Source: Lachnospiraceae bacterium (GTDB taxonomy: Bacteria > Bacillota > Clostridia > Lachnospirales > Lachnospiraceae). From it: 64,000 nt of DNA. The position numbers and the translations under genes were made by a program. This document shows positions 54,183 to 63,881 of the stretch, in pieces. The stretch is from NCBI GenBank assembly GCA_022652545.1, contig JALCRM010000010.1:34298-98297 (forward strand), in the 5' to 3' direction. The notes under the pieces were generated by a model, which was given only the letters and a program-made list of their open reading frames with translations, was not told the origin of the DNA and made no database searches. Each line of letters begins with the position of its first letter. Positions within the stretch are counted from its first letter, which is position 1.

Positions 54183-54224
54183 AGATGCTTGAGGACCCGC
54201 AGCGGCCCCGGGCATCTTTTTTTT
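54183..54224 (+). terminator. Terminator or attenuator before the PEP-synthase-like gene
   Basis: AGATGC (54183) pairs with GCATCT (54212), with G/C-rich inner pairing, followed by eight T's (54217-54224); GAAGC and GCTTC extend the outer stem. It could end the phosphatase transcript or attenuate that from 54120. Confidence 0.55.
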
Positions 54225-54285
54225 GCTTCGGAGGATACGGAGATCCGGGGATCTGAAGATCTTTCTTACGGAGGCGACGGAAAAC

Positions 54286-56874
54286 ATGGGTGCTTTTGAA
54301 AGGATCAGGTCGGGACTGCCTTCACTGGACAGGGCGGTAGACAGTATCAGGCTGGGGGACAACGTGGTCTGGCGCGTTTCAAATCTGGACGATTTCCGCA
54401 TGTTTGCGGAGCCCTTTGTGGACCAGGCCATAGCGGACGGCCGCAATATCGTGTATGTGCGCTTTGCGGCGCACCCGCCTCTTCTCAGGGAACGCCGGGG
54501 ACTCACTACCGTCTGTGTCCTCCTTTCCAACCGCTTCGAAACATTTACGGTGGCTATCCACGAACTGATCGAGAAGGAAGGCAGGGATGCCTTTTACGTC
54601 TTTGACTGCCTTTCCGAGCTCCAGACAGCATGGGCAACGGATCTCATGATGGGAGACTTCTTCCGCCTGACCTGCCCGTTCCTGTTCAGGCTGGATACGG
54701 TGGCCTGGTTCCCGGTCATCCGCGGCAAGCATTCGTTCGATGCGATCGCAAAGATCCGGGACACCACGCAGCTGTTTCTGGATGTTTACTCATCGCCAGA
54801 CCGCAGCCGGTTTTACCTGCGCCCGATGAAGGTCTGGAACCGTTATTCGTCTGTGATGTTTCTGCCGCATGCCTTTGAACCGGCAACCGGAGAGCTGGAA
54901 CCTGTCCGCGGCGGCGTGGAGATCAGCGCTTTCTATCAGCTGATGAGCAGCTCCATAGAAGAGAATGCGGATCTGAATGCAGACAGCTGGGACCGCTTTT
55001 TCCAGCAGACGGAGACTTGCCGGAGAAACGGGCTCGATGTAAGCGCGGCCTGTGAGAGAATGTGCAGCATCATGCTGACGCGCGATGAAAAACTGCGGAA
55101 GCTGATCTGCGGCAATTTTATGCCTGAAGATTATTTTGCCATACGCAGCAGGATGATCGGCACGGGTCTCATCGGAGGCAAAGCCTGCGGCATGCTGCTC
55201 GCACGCCGGCTGGTGCAGAATCTGCGCCCGGATATTTACGACAGGCTGGAACCGCATGATTCCTACTATGTCGGCTCCGACGTCTATTATTCCTATATCG
55301 TGGACAACGATCTCTGGGATATGAAACTGCGGCAGCGCACGGGCGAGGAGTATTTCACACTGGCGGGGGAATTCGCGGAACGGCTGAAGGCAGGCACCTT
55401 TTCCCGGGACATAGAGGAACAGTTTGAGAGAATGCTGGACTATTACGGGCAGGACCCCATCATCGTACGTTCGAGTTCCATACTGGAGGATGGCTTCGGG
55501 AGCGCATTTGCCGGAAAATACGAGTCCGTGTTCTGCGCGAACAGCGGGTCGCCGGCCGAGCGCCTTTCGGAATTCGAGGCGGCCGTGCGGACGGTCTACG
55601 CGAGCGCAGTGAGCCTTTCGGCGCTGGATTACAGGATGCGGCGCGGCCTGCAGAAGCAGGATGAGCAGATGGCCCTGCTGGTCCAGCGGGTTTCCGGCGC
55701 GCGCTACGGGCAGTACTTTATGCCCTGTGCGGCAGGCGTGGGCTATTCGGTAAGCCCGTATCGCATCGGCAGCGCGGACGGAGGCATGCTGCGTCTGGTG
55801 ATGGGACTCGGGACAGCGGCCGTGGACCGCAAGAGCGGCTCCTATCCGCGGCTCGTTTCCCTGGAGGCCCCGGAAGAGGGCCGCAGCTGCGCCTCTTCGG
55901 AAAAACACCGCTATTCGCAGCAGATGATCGATGTCGTAAATACGGAGAACGGCGGCGTGGACAGTATCACACCGGCGCGTCTCTCCGGGCTGCTCCCGGA
56001 ATGGATGGAAAAACAGCTGTTTTCTCACGACAGGGAGGCGGAGGACCTGTACAGGGAACGCGGACAGTCCATGGAGATCCGGTATATTTCCTGCGAAGGT
56101 CTGGTCCGGAACAGCGGCCTGATGCAGGATATGAAGGATATCCTGGCGCTCCTCATGCAGTCCTACGCCTATCCGGTCGACATAGAATTCACCGTGAATG
56201 TCGCGGAGCGGGGAGGCTACCTGACGGATCTGCTGCAGTGCAGGCCGCTGCAGACCGCAAAGGAAGGCGGTATCGTAAAGATCCCCGCAAAGCTGCCGCA
56301 GAAGGATGTTTTCCTGGAGACGGCACACACGTCGATGGGCTTTTCGAGAAAGAAAAAACTGGACATTGTCGTGCTTGTCGATGCCAGAGGCTACTATGAA
56401 ATGCCGTACCGGGACAAGTACGAAGTGAGAGACGCGCTGAATGCCGTAAACTGGCACTTCCGCGGGATGGGAAAATGCCTGATGCTGCTCTCGCCCGGAA
56501 GGATCGCGACGTCTTCTCCGGAGCTCGGGGTGCCGACTGCCTTTTCCGATATCAGTGAATTCTCGGTCATTGCGGAAGTGGAGGAGGACCGGGCGGGGTA
56601 TCGGCCGGAGCTGTCCTACGGCAGCCATATCTTTCAGGACCTCGTGGAAGCCGGTGTTCTTTATACGGCCGTATTTCTGAAAGACACGACAAAGGCCTTC
56701 CGGCCGGAACTTCTGGCTGAAAGGCCCAACATGCTCACGGAATATTATCCGCAGGGTGTCGCGCTGAACGAGATCGTGAAGGTATACGACCTTTCCGATA
56801 CAGACGCGGAGGTCATGTACGACATGCTGTCGGAGAGACTGGTATGTATCTGTCCGCCCCGGTCAAAACATTGA
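54286..56874 (+). CDS. KaiC-like domain fused to PEP-synthase-type ATP-binding domain
   Basis: 862 residues from the ATG at 54286 (GGAGG upstream). Residues 1 to about 230 resemble a RecA/KaiC fold (LPSLDRAVDSIRLGDNVVWR, YVFDCLSEL) but lack a Walker A P-loop. From about 285 comes the PEP-synthase/PPDK N-terminal ATP-grasp: IGGKACGM with K299, PIIVRSSSILEDGFGSAFAG with R395, and LLQCRP with Q651 and R653. A C-terminal domain of unknown fold follows (SPGRIATSSPELGVPTAFSD). There is no phosphoryl-His swivel or PEP-binding barrel, so it cannot run the full PEP-synthase reaction. The ATP-grasp may phosphorylate a protein or small molecule; inference. It neighbours a PP2C phosphatase. Confidence 0.88.
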   Translation: MGAFERIRSGLPSLDRAVDSIRLGDNVVWRVSNLDDFRMFAEPFVDQAIADGRNIVYVRFAAHPPLLRERRGLTTVCVLLSNRFETFTVAIHELIEKEGRDAFYVFDCLSELQTAWATDLMMGDFFRLTCPFLFRLDTVAWFPVIRGKHSFDAIAKIRDTTQLFLDVYSSPDRSRFYLRPMKVWNRYSSVMFLPHAFEPATGELEPVRGGVEISAFYQLMSSSIEENADLNADSWDRFFQQTETCRRNGLDVSAACERMCSIMLTRDEKLRKLICGNFMPEDYFAIRSRMIGTGLIGGKACGMLLARRLVQNLRPDIYDRLEPHDSYYVGSDVYYSYIVDNDLWDMKLRQRTGEEYFTLAGEFAERLKAGTFSRDIEEQFERMLDYYGQDPIIVRSSSILEDGFGSAFAGKYESVFCANSGSPAERLSEFEAAVRTVYASAVSLSALDYRMRRGLQKQDEQMALLVQRVSGARYGQYFMPCAAGVGYSVSPYRIGSADGGMLRLVMGLGTAAVDRKSGSYPRLVSLEAPEEGRSCASSEKHRYSQQMIDVVNTENGGVDSITPARLSGLLPEWMEKQLFSHDREAEDLYRERGQSMEIRYISCEGLVRNSGLMQDMKDILALLMQSYAYPVDIEFTVNVAERGGYLTDLLQCRPLQTAKEGGIVKIPAKLPQKDVFLETAHTSMGFSRKKKLDIVVLVDARGYYEMPYRDKYEVRDALNAVNWHFRGMGKCLMLLSPGRIATSSPELGVPTAFSDISEFSVIAEVEEDRAGYRPELSYGSHIFQDLVEAGVLYTAVFLKDTTKAFRPELLAERPNMLTEYYPQGVALNEIVKVYDLSDTDAEVMYDMLSERLVCICPPRSKH

Positions 56875-56880
56875 ACAGGT

Positions 56881-58248
56881 CTATTTCTTTACGGGTTCCC
56901 CGAGGATGCCCATGACCCTTTTTTCGTTATAGCGGGAGAGGATCAGTGCGCCGAGCAGGCAGAGCGCGCAGGAGGAGAAGGCGGCGATGCGGTAGCCCGT
57001 GCCCTGTTCCCTGCCGATCGTGCCGAGGCTCGTGAAGAGGAGCGCAGCCACGCTCTGCCCGAGCTTCATGGAGAATGTGCGGGCGGCAAAGAACATGCCC
57101 TCGCGGTTTTCACCGGTTGTGACTGCGTCGCTCTTGGCAATGTCGGCGACCATCGTCTGCGGGACGATGCCCAGCACGGCCATCGGGAAGGCGGCGACAA
57201 GCATGATCGCCAGACCGTAGACCAGGCCATCGTTCGTGCCCGTCGTACCGCGGGACAGGGCAGTGATGAGATAGACGGCCGAAAGCCCGCAGAAGGCGAT
57301 GATGACGAGACGTTTTTTGGCGAATTTGTGCATGAGCTTAGCCACCGGGATGTAGAAGCAGACCGAGAGCAGTGTCATGCCGATGTACAGGATCGTGTTC
57401 ATGGTCTCGGGCAGTTTCATCAGCGAGGTGATGAAGAAGGTGAGTCCGGACTGGAACATGGTCATGGCGATCCAGTAGATGATGTCGCTGCCGACGAACC
57501 AGTCAAAATCCCGGTTGCTGAATGTTTTGGCAAGGGACTGGAATGCGTTTCCGCCGGAAGGCTGCACGGATACATAACTCTTTTCATTGATCCCGAAAGC
57601 CGGGATGAGCAGGCACACAAGGCCGATGGCAGCAAGCACGATGAAGGTGACCCGGATGGCGGGCACACGGCCCAGGGAAGGGGTCAGGGCGCCCCAGATG
57701 AAGGGCGCGGCATATCCCAATGCACTGCCGAAGATGAAAGTGAACGAGATCGCAAGAGAGATATGTGTGAGTTCCTTCTGGGAGTGCGAGAGCTCGGCGA
57801 TCAGCGCGTTGTACGGTGTGCAGTAGATCGTCATGAAGAGGTAGAAAAGCAGCATCATGACGAGGACCCAGACGCCGTTCAGTTTGGAAGGACCGTTGAT
57901 CGGCGTGCAGTAGATGAGCACCGTCGAGACCGCTAACGGCAGGGCGGCTTTCTGCATGAAGGGGATGCGGCGGCCGTGGGGATTCGTGCTGCGGTCGGAC
58001 AGGTTGGCGATCCAGGGGTCCGTAATGGCGTCAAAGAACCGGCCCAGTGCTTAGATTCCTCCGAGGATCGTGAAGATACCGAACAGGACGCGGCCCTGCG
58101 GAATGAAAAGAGTCTGGCCGGCGTCCTGCATCTCTTTAGAGGGTTCATAGAAACTGATGACCCAGTTGGTCACCAGCGCGGACAGGAGGCTCCATCCCAG
58201 CTGGCCGACAGCGAATACCATGATAACTTTCCTTGTCAACGGTTTCAT
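56881..58248 (-). pseudogene. GPH-family sugar:cation symporter interrupted by one TAA
   Basis: On the minus strand a good start (ATG at 58248, AAAGGAG and GGAG upstream) opens a typical MFS_2/GPH transporter. After 65 residues ending FTILGGI there is an in-frame TAA (58053-58051), and the same frame continues without shift through ALGRFFDAITDPWIANLSDR, the family's first-loop signature, to the normal end at 56881. Total length would be about 455 residues, normal for GPH. The rest is undamaged (an internal ATG at 57957 begins after the second helices). It therefore looks like a very recent nonsense mutation or sequence error. Homologues import oligosaccharides or glycosides with Na+ or H+. 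Confidence 0.85.
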
Positions 58249-58415
58249 AACTCCATTCTCCTTTTGCTTTTTCAGGCTTCCACCCTGTTTTCCGGTGCGG
58301 GCATACAGCCGCAGCCGTTTCGGAACACTGAAAAAAGTATATCATTTTTTGTAGTTCGTTTTCGATCGTATATATGGCAAAAACGCCCGCTGTATACAAT
58401 ATAGGCCGCATGTCG

Positions 58416-58444
58416 TTGTAACGCGCCGCAAAATAGGGTATGAT
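58416..58444 (+). promoter_or_regulatory. Promoter of the acyl-transfer locus
   Basis: TTGTAA (58416-58421), 17 bases, TATGAT (58439-58444), about 72 bases before the MBOAT start. It lies in the 268-base divergent gap shared with the interrupted GPH gene, for which a TATACT (minus strand, 58341-58336) is a possible -10. Confidence 0.55.
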
Positions 58445-58516
58445 TTCACATGGACAGGCGCTGCGCGGCAGGGCAATTTCGGATAAATCTGCATCGGCAG
58501 CCCTCATGGTGACAGA

Positions 58517-60043
58517 ATGCTTTTTAATTCGATGGCATATGCCATTTTTCTTCCTGTTGTTTTCCTGCTTTACTGGATCTGCCCGCACCGGTTCCGCTGG
58601 ATCCCGCTGCTGGCGGTCAGCTTCTGGTTCTGCGCCAATCTGGATGTAAGGTATGCAGTCGTACTCCTGGCGGTGACCGTCGTTTCCTATGCAGCCGGGC
58701 GTATGATCGAAGGTGCGAAGGACAGGGGAGGAAAGCGGCGTGCCCTGCTGCCCGGCATCCTGCTGCTGGTCGGGTGCCTGGCGTTTTTCAAGTATGCCAA
58801 TTTCATAATTGCCAACGTCAATGCGCTGACAGCGCTGTGGGGAAAGGGCACGAGCCTGGCTTCCCTGAAGCTGATCCTGCCGGTCGGTATTTCCTTTTAC
58901 ACCTTTCAGACGATAGGCTACCTTGCGGATGTATACAGAGGCAAAATACCAGCCGAGCGCCATTTCGGGTATTATGCGCTGTTTACTTCCTTCTTTCCGG
59001 AACTCATCTCCGGGCCGATCGGCCGCGCGGGAGATCTGCTGCCGCAGTACAGGAAACCGCGCGAACTCTCCGCGGACGATCTCACCTATGGGCTGAAGCT
59101 CATGGCGTGGGGCTACTTCAAGAAACTGTGCATTGCGGATGCCATAGCGCCCGTCGTGAACAATGTCTACGCCAAGCCGATGTCCTATGCAGGCCTCATT
59201 TATATCGTGGTGCCGGTGCTCTATTCCATTGAGATATACTGCGACTTTTCCGGCTATACGGACATTGCGGTCGGAACGGCCAGACTGTTCGGCATAGATC
59301 TCATCCAGAACTTCAAAAATCCTTACGGCGCGCACTCCGTCCGCGAATTCTGGTCAAGGTGGCACATATCGCTGTCCACCTGGCTGCGCGACTATATCTA
59401 CATCCCCATGGGCGGCAGCCGCTGTTCCAGACTGCGCCAGTGCTTCAACATCATGGTCACCTTCCTGGTCAGCGGGCTCTGGCATGGCGCCAGCTGGACT
59501 TTTGTGATCTGGGGCGGCCTGCACGGTTTCTTCCAGGTCGTGGAATCTCTGTTCCGCCCGTCCTGGAAGGAAAAGCAGCGCCTCGAAAAGAGGGCGCAGG
59601 TACGCGAACAGACGCGCAAGGCGGAAGGCCTGCAGCCTGCGGCAGCGGAGCCCGGGAAAAAGCTCCCGGCTTTGGTACGCGGGCTGCAGATCGTCTGGAC
59701 GTTTGCGCTGGTGACGCTTGCGTGGATGTTTTTCCGTACAGACTCGCTGTCCACACTGCAGCGCTTCTTTGAAGGCGCTTCGATCGGCGTCAGCGATCCA
59801 TACAATTATCTGAAGACCCTGGTCATCTGCATGGACATGCAGAACAAGGAACTGATCTGGATGGCCATCCCCATTGCGATCCTCTGGATCGTGGATGCCC
59901 TGACCGGAGACGGCGACATCGCGAAGGCTTCCGCACGCTGGAAGCCCTGGGTAAAGTATCCGATATATGTCCTGTTCCTGGTGGCACTGCTCCTGTTTTC
60001 ACAGAAGGGCGTGTCCACGAATTTCATTTATGCGGCTTTCTGA
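58517..60043 (+). CDS. MBOAT-family O-acyltransferase (AlgI/DltB-like)
   Basis: 508 residues, ten or more helices. Family motifs: MLFNSMAYAIFLPVVFLLYW start, PELISGPIGRAGDLLPQYRK, FWSRWHISLSTWLRDYIYIP and SGLWHGASWTFVIWGGLHG with catalytic H323. Such enzymes pass acyl (usually acetyl) groups across the membrane to surface polysaccharides or, in DltB, D-alanine to teichoic acids. No dltA or dltC is present, so polysaccharide or peptidoglycan-associated glycan acetylation is more likely. It is followed after 33 bases by its probable SGNH partner. The ribosome site is weak. Confidence 0.93.
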   Translation: MLFNSMAYAIFLPVVFLLYWICPHRFRWIPLLAVSFWFCANLDVRYAVVLLAVTVVSYAAGRMIEGAKDRGGKRRALLPGILLLVGCLAFFKYANFIIANVNALTALWGKGTSLASLKLILPVGISFYTFQTIGYLADVYRGKIPAERHFGYYALFTSFFPELISGPIGRAGDLLPQYRKPRELSADDLTYGLKLMAWGYFKKLCIADAIAPVVNNVYAKPMSYAGLIYIVVPVLYSIEIYCDFSGYTDIAVGTARLFGIDLIQNFKNPYGAHSVREFWSRWHISLSTWLRDYIYIPMGGSRCSRLRQCFNIMVTFLVSGLWHGASWTFVIWGGLHGFFQVVESLFRPSWKEKQRLEKRAQVREQTRKAEGLQPAAAEPGKKLPALVRGLQIVWTFALVTLAWMFFRTDSLSTLQRFFEGASIGVSDPYNYLKTLVICMDMQNKELIWMAIPIAILWIVDALTGDGDIAKASARWKPWVKYPIYVLFLVALLLFSQKGVSTNFIYAAF

Positions 60044-60076
60044 CGAAGGACGGCAGCTCTCTGCCGCGGGAGTAAG

Positions 60077-61273
60077 ATGACAAAAAGCAAGATCGGATCC
60101 GTACTGCTGATGATACTGAAAATATTGTGTGTCTGTGCGGCGGCTGCTGCGCTGCTGTACTACCTGAACACGCTGTATGAGAAAGATCAGCAGAACGTGA
60201 ATCATGAACTGGACAAATTCAACAGCATCGCCGACCACGAGCCCTTTATGATCACCAATGTGGGAAGTTCCCACGGGGATTACGACTTCTCGTACACCGA
60301 CCCGGAAAGCAAGGGCTGGAAATGTTTCAATTTCGGGATGCCCAGCCAGACCTATGCGTACGATCTGGCGCTGCTGAAGCAGTTTTCCGGCAATTTTGCG
60401 GACGGCGGCATCATGTTCATCCCGGTGTCCTATTTCTCCTTCAATGACGAGACGGTCGACGACACCGAAAAACAGGCCAGCCAGGTGCGCTACTACCAGA
60501 TCCTGTCGCCGGAGAACAATCCGGATTACGACTGGTTCATCGATCTTACCACCCACCGCCTGCCCATCCTTACGGGAGGCGGGCAGAATCTTCTGACCCT
60601 GCCTGATCTCTGGAAGCAGGATCACGACGGCGTGCGGCGCAACGACATCATAGGGCTGCCGGAGCTCTTCCGGCCGCTGCCTGTGCAGGCAGCCGGCGAA
60701 GAAGCGGCGACGGCGGACAGCACAGCGGCGGCAGACAGCACAGTGGAGACTGCGGACAGCGCGGCGGCAGACAGTACAGCCATGGCTGCGGACAGTGCGG
60801 CGATGCCGACGACCGGAGAAGCTCTGCAGGCTTATATGGAAGCGATCGTTGGCCAGTCCACGGTGGAAAGGTACAAAGCACTGGGACTCGAGCGCTATCA
60901 CAGGCATTTTGACGACAAAACGGAATATTTCCGCCAGGACAGGATCGATGAACTGAAGGAGATCATTCAGTTTGCACAGTCGAAGAACATCACCCCGGTC
61001 CTTGTGACGACCCCGTTTATGGTCTATTACACTGAAAACATAGATACAGCCTGGTACGACCAGTTCTATATCACGGTCGACGGGATCTGCAAGGACACCG
61101 GCGTACAGTATTATGACTACGGGCGTGATGACAGGTTCCAGTATACATTCGGGTATTTCGCGGACTGCGATCATCTGAACGAAGCGGGCAGGGCCTACTT
61201 CCAGAGCGTGCTGCAGACAGACATTCCCGCATACCAGCAGCTTCTCGCTGCCGGTCCGGACAGTTTGAAATAG
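60077..61273 (+). CDS. Membrane-anchored SGNH/DltD-like partner of the MBOAT
   Basis: 398 residues: one N-terminal membrane anchor (about 8-28) and an extracytoplasmic domain. The Ser block is NVGSSHGDYDF (S64/S65, H66) and the C-terminal DCDHLNEAG gives D363/D365 and H366, the DxxH of SGNH acyltransferases such as DltD, AlgJ/X and PatB. It probably takes the acyl group from the MBOAT protein to the glycan. Residues 213-241 are an Ala/Asp/Ser repeat absent from the core fold. It overlaps nothing and lies 10 bases ahead of the next gene, so the three form an operon. Confidence 0.83.
   Translation: MTKSKIGSVLLMILKILCVCAAAAALLYYLNTLYEKDQQNVNHELDKFNSIADHEPFMITNVGSSHGDYDFSYTDPESKGWKCFNFGMPSQTYAYDLALLKQFSGNFADGGIMFIPVSYFSFNDETVDDTEKQASQVRYYQILSPENNPDYDWFIDLTTHRLPILTGGGQNLLTLPDLWKQDHDGVRRNDIIGLPELFRPLPVQAAGEEAATADSTAAADSTVETADSAAADSTAMAADSAAMPTTGEALQAYMEAIVGQSTVERYKALGLERYHRHFDDKTEYFRQDRIDELKEIIQFAQSKNITPVLVTTPFMVYYTENIDTAWYDQFYITVDGICKDTGVQYYDYGRDDRFQYTFGYFADCDHLNEAGRAYFQSVLQTDIPAYQQLLAAGPDSLK
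60713..60799 (+). repeat. ADS-codon repeat in the SGNH gene
   Basis: Five irregular copies of GCxGACAGy (Ala-Asp-Ser) separated by two to five Ala/Thr-rich codons, encoding residues about 213-241. It is low-complexity and could vary in length between strains. Confidence 0.65.
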
Positions 61274-61283
61274 TGGCGGAGCA

Positions 61284-62711
61284 ATGAAGACAGGGAAGAT
61301 CACGACAGCGAACAAAACAGTACTCGCCCTGGCAAACGCCGTGTTTTACCTCGCGTTTCCCATTTTGGACGGGCCGGTCATCTGCAGGGACTCCAACAGC
61401 TACATCACCGCCGATGTCTCGAGGGAGCCGCTGTATCCGCTGTTTCTCGGCGCCCTGCGGCGGATGTTCGGAGAAACGCCGGTCCCGCGGTACGGACAGC
61501 CGCTGTATCTGTTTGCAGCCGTGATCCTGCAGTCGGTCCTGGCTGCTTTTGCGGTATATGCACTGTCAGTATGTATGGCGGGGATTGCGCGCAGCCGGGT
61601 GGAAAAAGCGGTCCTGCTGGCGGCAGGCACACTGCCGCAGTGGGGGGTCGCACTGCTGAACAGGTTTGCGGCGGAGCGACGTTCCTGCTATACCGAATGC
61701 ATCATGACGGAAGGACTCGGGATTTCGCTGTTTATCCTGTTTATCGTGTGCCTGTTCCGTTTCGAAGAGGAAGGGCGCAGGCGCGATCTCATTTATACGG
61801 GGATCCTGATCTTTCTGTGCGTGAGCCTCAGGAAGCAGCTGCTGGTCACAGCGCTCACGGCAGTCGGCGTATGCCTGTTCGTACAGCTGCCGCGCGCGGT
61901 ACGGACGCGGAAGACAGCAGCCTGCGCAAGGCCCTGGCGGGAGATCCTGCAGCTGATGCTCACTGCTCTTGCGGCGCTCCTTTGCAGTTTTCTTCTGGAT
62001 GCGGGTTTCAACTTTTCCAGGTACGGTATTTTTACCCCGCACACAGGAAACTATATGGGAATAGACTGTGTGCTGATCTACACATCCGAAGCAAAGGATG
62101 CGGAACTGATCAGTGATCCGGAGCTTCGCAGCATGTTTTCACAGATCCGGGAGCAGGCGGCGGACCGGAAACTGCTTTACGGCGACGCGGGCAGCGATGC
62201 GGACTGGGTCGCACTGACGGAACATTTTTCAGACAGCTATGACGTGATCGGTTATGATATCATGAATCCTGTATTTACCGCGTACCTGAACAGGAGCGAA
62301 AGCGCGGACGGACAAAATAAGCTCCGCTATTACAGAGATCTGGACGGTCTTGAGAAGGAACTGCGCAACTGCCTGCTGCGGCAGGACAGGGAAAAATTCT
62401 TCAATCTCTGGCTGCAGAATATACGCAAGGGATTTGTGAATACGGTGCTCAAAGTCGGACATACCGCGAACTGGGCGGCACTGGTGCTTTATATAGTGTT
62501 TTTTATCCTTCTTGCCGCACAGGGGATGCGAAAGAAGGATGCAAGGATGCAGCGCCCGGTGCTGTTTGCCCTTACCGTGGTGCTTGCGGTCGCGCTGAAT
62601 GCAGTGACAGTCGGCGCCGTGATCTTTCCGCAGACGCGGTACATGATCTACGGCATGGGGCTGTTTTACAGTGCGGCAGGATATCTGGCTGTTCTTCGGG
62701 CGGCCCGGTAA
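61284..62711 (+). CDS. Polytopic membrane protein, possibly GT-C-like
   Basis: 475 residues with about ten helices. An early periplasmic loop has RDSNSYITADVSREPLYPLF, and a 150-residue soluble region lies near 255-390 before the last helices. The D-S-x-x-Y and EPLYPLF pattern is reminiscent of GT-C membrane glycosyltransferases using lipid-linked sugars, but I cannot assign a family. Its position between two SGNH genes in the MBOAT operon suggests work on the same surface glycan. The ATG at 61284 lies 10 bases after the previous stop with GGCGGAG upstream. Confidence 0.8.
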   Translation: MKTGKITTANKTVLALANAVFYLAFPILDGPVICRDSNSYITADVSREPLYPLFLGALRRMFGETPVPRYGQPLYLFAAVILQSVLAAFAVYALSVCMAGIARSRVEKAVLLAAGTLPQWGVALLNRFAAERRSCYTECIMTEGLGISLFILFIVCLFRFEEEGRRRDLIYTGILIFLCVSLRKQLLVTALTAVGVCLFVQLPRAVRTRKTAACARPWREILQLMLTALAALLCSFLLDAGFNFSRYGIFTPHTGNYMGIDCVLIYTSEAKDAELISDPELRSMFSQIREQAADRKLLYGDAGSDADWVALTEHFSDSYDVIGYDIMNPVFTAYLNRSESADGQNKLRYYRDLDGLEKELRNCLLRQDREKFFNLWLQNIRKGFVNTVLKVGHTANWAALVLYIVFFILLAAQGMRKKDARMQRPVLFALTVVLAVALNAVTVGAVIFPQTRYMIYGMGLFYSAAGYLAVLRAAR

Positions 62712-62762
62712 ACCGGGAACTTCCCGAAAAATATACAAATTCTGAACGGGGGGCATTCTGAA

Positions 62763-63881
62763 ATGAAAAAAAGACTGCTGACACTTATCCTTACAGGTAT
62801 GGTAGCTGCGGCGGCATGGAGCGGGTCAGGAACGGCGGCTTATGCTGCCGGCGGGGGTGCGACAGCCGGTGCCGGCATCACGGCGGAGACCGCGGAGACG
62901 ACCGGATCCGCCGATGTGACATCCGATGCCCTGGCTCTCGGGCAGGCAGTCGCGCAGCAGACCTTTGCGGCGGCCATAGCGCAGGGAAAAGACCAGGCGA
63001 CCGCCTTTGCCTTGGCGCAGCAGGCCGCACAGAACACCATTACACAATATCTTTCGGGGATCGCCGGTGCGGCGGCAGGCACCGGGACCGCTGCATCGGG
63101 AACGGCAGCGTCCGGCACAGCTGCGGCAGCCGTACCCGCGAAGACCGGGAACACGGTCACGGACACTGCGATCACGCGCGGCCTGTGGACCAAATATGCA
63201 GGGAAGAAGGTCTCCATCACAAGCGACAGCATCAATACCTTTGACCAGTACAATCCTGCCTGGTACGGCACGATGTACCCTATGGGCGACGTACTGAATG
63301 TGAGCCAGACCTGGTGGAAGATGGTCCTGGATGCGACGGGCGAATCCCTTGACGTGAACGCTTCCTGGGCAGGCAGCAAGGTGTGCGGAAATTCACTGGA
63401 TACGACAGGCAAAACAGGCTGCGGCATGAAACGTATCTTCGACCTGACGGGCAAGGGCGGCGTAAAGCCGGACGTGATCTGGGTCATACTCGGCACGAAT
63501 GACATGATCGCCGGTACGCCTCTCGGCACATACTACGCAGGGAAGCCCATACCGGCCGAAGGCGAGATCACGAATTTCGCGGACGGCTACGACCTGATGC
63601 TGGCCAAACTGGGCGGCGTTTATCCCAATGCGACGATCATCTGCTTTACCTGCTTCCCCGATACGGATGTGGCGACCGGCAACCGTCATACGAACAGCCT
63701 GGGCCTGACGATCGAGGATTACAACGCCATGATCAAAAAGATCGCTGCCGGGCACGGACTGCAGTGCGTCGACGTCTGGAACTGCAACATGAACAGGCAG
63801 AACGCGGCGACCACGACGATCGAGGGGATACATCCGAGTGCGCAGGGTTTCCTGCTTGCAGCGAGTTACGTGGTTAATTAA
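62763..63881 (+). CDS. Secreted SGNH/GDSL-type hydrolase
   Basis: 372 residues: signal peptide (AAAAWSGSGTAAYA), an Ala/Thr/Gly-rich helical and linker region to about 130, then an SGNH domain. Block I is ITSDSINTF (S156, replacing GDS), block III LGTNDMI (N246) and block V EGIHPSAQG (H357, with Glu in place of the usual Asp). Such enzymes de-esterify carbohydrates. Secretion and its place at the end of the MBOAT operon suggest it trims or transfers acyl groups on the surface glycan, or removes acetyl from dietary xylan. A GGGGGGCA stretch precedes the ATG. Its stop overlaps a possible convergent frame. Confidence 0.88.
   Translation: MKKRLLTLILTGMVAAAAWSGSGTAAYAAGGGATAGAGITAETAETTGSADVTSDALALGQAVAQQTFAAAIAQGKDQATAFALAQQAAQNTITQYLSGIAGAAAGTGTAASGTAASGTAAAAVPAKTGNTVTDTAITRGLWTKYAGKKVSITSDSINTFDQYNPAWYGTMYPMGDVLNVSQTWWKMVLDATGESLDVNASWAGSKVCGNSLDTTGKTGCGMKRIFDLTGKGGVKPDVIWVILGTNDMIAGTPLGTYYAGKPIPAEGEITNFADGYDLMLAKLGGVYPNATIICFTCFPDTDVATGNRHTNSLGLTIEDYNAMIKKIAAGHGLQCVDVWNCNMNRQNAATTTIEGIHPSAQGFLLAASYVVN

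Noticed and set aside
58051..58053. TAA readthrough or recoding in the GPH transporter
   Set aside because: TAA is the least leaky stop, and no other gene in the window uses an internal TAA; a simple nonsense mutation or error is simpler.
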